Positions 62,361-64,000 of a stretch of 64,000 nucleotides of DNA are shown here, in pieces. Source of the DNA: Oryzias latipes (Eukaryota > Chordata > Actinopteri > Beloniformes > Adrianichthyidae); assembly GCF_002234675.1 (NCBI RefSeq), contig NC_019867.2, positions 7,367,561 to 7,431,560 of the forward strand, written 5' to 3'. Within the stretch, counting starts at the first letter, position 1; each line of letters opens with the position of its first letter. Both the position numbers and the translations under genes were made by a program. The notes below the pieces were generated by a model. The model was not told where the DNA came from and searched no databases. It saw only the letters and a program-made list of their open reading frames with translations.

Positions 62361-63212
62361 ATGAAGCTGAATGAACGCAGTGTGGCACATTATGCCACAT
62401 GCGATTCACCCCCAGACAAAACAGGCTTTCTCTTCAAAAAGGGAGAGCGGCACACCGCTTACCATCGGCGCTGGTTTGTCCTTAAAGGGAACATGCTTTT
62501 CTACTTTGAGGATCGCGACAGTCGAGAGCCGATCGGGGTCATCGTTCTGGAGGGATGTACGGTGGAGCTGTGCGAGTCCGTGGAGGAGTTCGCCTTTGCC
62601 ATCAAGTTTGATTGTGCCAAATCTAAGGTGTACAAGTTGGTGGCTGAGAACCAGGCATCCATGGAGTCTTGGGTGAAGGCGCTGTCAAGAGCCAGCTTTG
62701 ACTACATGAGGCTGGTCGTGAAGGAGCTAGAGAGGCAGCTGGAGGAGATCCAAGAAGCTGCAGGGGTTGGCGTTGGTGATGGACAGCAGGGAAGGCCCAG
62801 ACCAGCCCTGCTTAACCAAATGGTACAATCCAGGTCTGCATCATCTTTTCTATCATCCTCTGCATCTTCCTTATCATCATCGTCAAGTACCCCATCCATG
62901 ACAACCCCTCAAATGGCCCAGAAAAGCCACCAGGAAGAAGTCCAGCTGACCTCTAGGAGTTCCAAGGAGAATGGAGTTATATGGAGTAAGCCTCCCGCCT
63001 CCTGGGCCAACGGCTCTGGGGAGGGAGCACCACCATCCTGTGCAGTCTGGGAAGGCTCTGCAGATCCTGGGGTTCCCCCAGTGCCACCTCGGAGGAGAGG
63101 AGCATCACTGGAGAGTCCAGTCTCCCCTGGCACTGGCTGCTTTTCCAAACTTCATGATTGGTACGGTAAAGAGGTGATGGAACTGAGAGAGCTTTGGCTC
63201 CAGAGTCAGTGA
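62361..63212 (+). CDS. pheta2: sesquipedalian / PHETA family PH-domain protein (PHETA2-like)
   Basis: The protein has 283 residues in one coding exon. PHETA (FAM109) proteins sit on endosomes, bind the OCRL phosphatase and aid recycling to the TGN and plasma membrane. An in-frame ATG upstream (62250) lies before the splice acceptor (AG at 62339-62340), so MKLNERSVAHYATCD at 62361 is taken as the start; it matches the family N-terminus. PH domain about residues 20-115: TGFLFKKGERHTAYHRRWFV, KGNMLFYFEDRDSREPIGVI and WVKALSRASFDY. A predicted helix MRLVVKELERQLEEIQEA, a Ser-rich low-complexity stretch and a PPVPPRRR segment follow. The C-terminal CFSKLHDWYGKEVMELRELW is the F&H motif that binds OCRL, with F261 and H265. 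SVAHYA and LHDWYG favour PHETA2 over PHETA1; the paralogue call is moderate. Confidence 0.9.
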   Translation: MKLNERSVAHYATCDSPPDKTGFLFKKGERHTAYHRRWFVLKGNMLFYFEDRDSREPIGVIVLEGCTVELCESVEEFAFAIKFDCAKSKVYKLVAENQASMESWVKALSRASFDYMRLVVKELERQLEEIQEAAGVGVGDGQQGRPRPALLNQMVQSRSASSFLSSSASSLSSSSSTPSMTTPQMAQKSHQEEVQLTSRSSKENGVIWSKPPASWANGSGEGAPPSCAVWEGSADPGVPPVPPRRRGASLESPVSPGTGCFSKLHDWYGKEVMELRELWLQSQ

Positions 63213-63428
63213 AGTCACACGGGTGGATTATCGGGAAATTTGATTGTTTTTTAGGCCTCAGTTTGCCATTTCTTTCAAGTCTCAAAACCTTCAAAACTTT
63301 CTCATCAGATGGCTTGAACCTTATAGTAACATTCAATCAATCATAATGTGCATAAAAGCACGTTTTAGCATTCTTGTCTGGCACAAGAGAACAGTTGTGT
63401 CCCGATTTTAACACTAATCTTTTTCTCA

Positions 63429-63434
63429 ATTAAA
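63429..63434 (+). terminator. pheta2: candidate pheta poly(A) signal (ATTAAA)
   Basis: ATTAAA lies about 217 nt after the stop codon and just before MITE A copy 7. It is a common variant hexamer; use is inferred. Confidence 0.35.
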
Positions 63435-63487
63435 GTATTTGTTCCACTTTTATACAGTTTCTTTACACTGACAGTTAAATATGTACG

Positions 63488-63816
63488 TAAAGACCTACTC
63501 CGATCATCATTTGAGCTATTTTAATATCGTTAGCAGTGGGCTTTTAATTATGATCATGCTGTTTTTAGGCTAAATTAATGGAGCACAGCAAGGAGCGTGT
63601 GTCCTGCCGATTACAGCTTCTACGTCACAAATACGCTTTTTTATTTCAAACAGCGTTTTTGTCTACTCCTGATTCACAATGATTTGGATAAAAAAGGCTA
63701 TTTTGAGGTTAATTTTCCTAATAAATGTCCATTATTAGGAAATATCAATTTTTAGGAAAATGCCACAAGAACATGTTAACACCCAAAACCTGCTTTTCAT
63801 CGGAGTTGGTCTTTAA
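63488..63816 (+). mobile_element. MITE family A, copy 7 (internally deleted)
   Basis: The left end TAAAGACCTACTCCGATCAT and right end CATCGGAGTTGGTCTTTAAA are both present. The copy is only about 330 bp because the GC-rich central part is missing. It lies just downstream of the pheta gene. Confidence 0.75.
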
Positions 63817-64000
63817 AATTAGAGCCTTTTATCTCACCTAACACTTTATCAGGCACTTGTCATCTCATCTGTCGGCTTGATAAGGATAATGACCTTATAA
63901 CGAGTCAACCTGCAGAACTCAAAGCTCTACATACGACCCAACATACTGCTGCACGACTGATTTTTAATTACCAAAAATAGGACACATCACAGCAGTGTTC

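Noticed and set aside
1..64000. CRISPR array, operon-like or phage-like gene clusters
   Set aside because: All genes are vertebrate and intron-split; repeats are irregular or transposon-derived, with no regular direct repeats and spacers.

Overview
The window is vertebrate nuclear DNA from a ray-finned (teleost) fish. It is AT-rich, its genes are split into many short exons with GT/AG borders, and its introns carry typical teleost repeats: Tc1-like fossils, hAT-type MITEs and LINE/SINE tails. One MITE family, with ends reading TTAAAGACCCACTCCGAT, occurs seven times and suggests a medaka-like (Oryzias) or related percomorph fish. That species guess comes from memory of repeat style and is not secure.

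Four protein-coding genes are present. (1) 1361-12971, + strand: the 3' end of dmxl1, a Rabconnectin-3 type WD40 protein linked to V-ATPase assembly. The window enters it inside an intron and holds its last 12 constitutive exons plus one possible cassette exon. (2) 16364-41218, - strand: a complete hsd17b4, the peroxisomal D-bifunctional (multifunctional) protein of fatty-acid beta-oxidation. I traced 25 coding exons that join in phase to 736 codons plus stop, with dehydrogenase, hydratase-2 and SCP-2 domains and a C-terminal AKL peroxisome signal. (3) 43506-48243, + strand: a complete two-exon prr16 (Largen), 333 aa. (4) 62361-63212, + strand: a single-coding-exon sesquipedalian gene (PHETA/FAM109 family, closest to PHETA2), 283 aa, with a 5' UTR exon ending at 60146.

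Layout: dmxl1 and hsd17b4 converge on a spacer of about 2.7 kb (13.48-16.15 kb). hsd17b4 and prr16 diverge from a spacer near 41.2-43.5 kb. prr16 and pheta are tandem, separated by about 11 kb with no recognisable gene. In human 5q23.1, DMXL1, TNFAIP8, HSD17B4 and PRR16 lie in this order. Here TNFAIP8 is not found between dmxl1 and hsd17b4, and hsd17b4 is inverted relative to its neighbours. The genes do not form a pathway; their association is positional.

The most interesting points are: a GADD34-like RVRFSEKV element in Prr16 that looks like a protein phosphatase 1 docking site; an inverted MITE pair bracketing hsd17b4 exons 13-15; a young-looking hAT MITE with a perfect 8-bp target duplication; and an in-frame cassette exon candidate in dmxl1. 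I found no bacterial-type system, CRISPR array, RNA gene or clear new gene.
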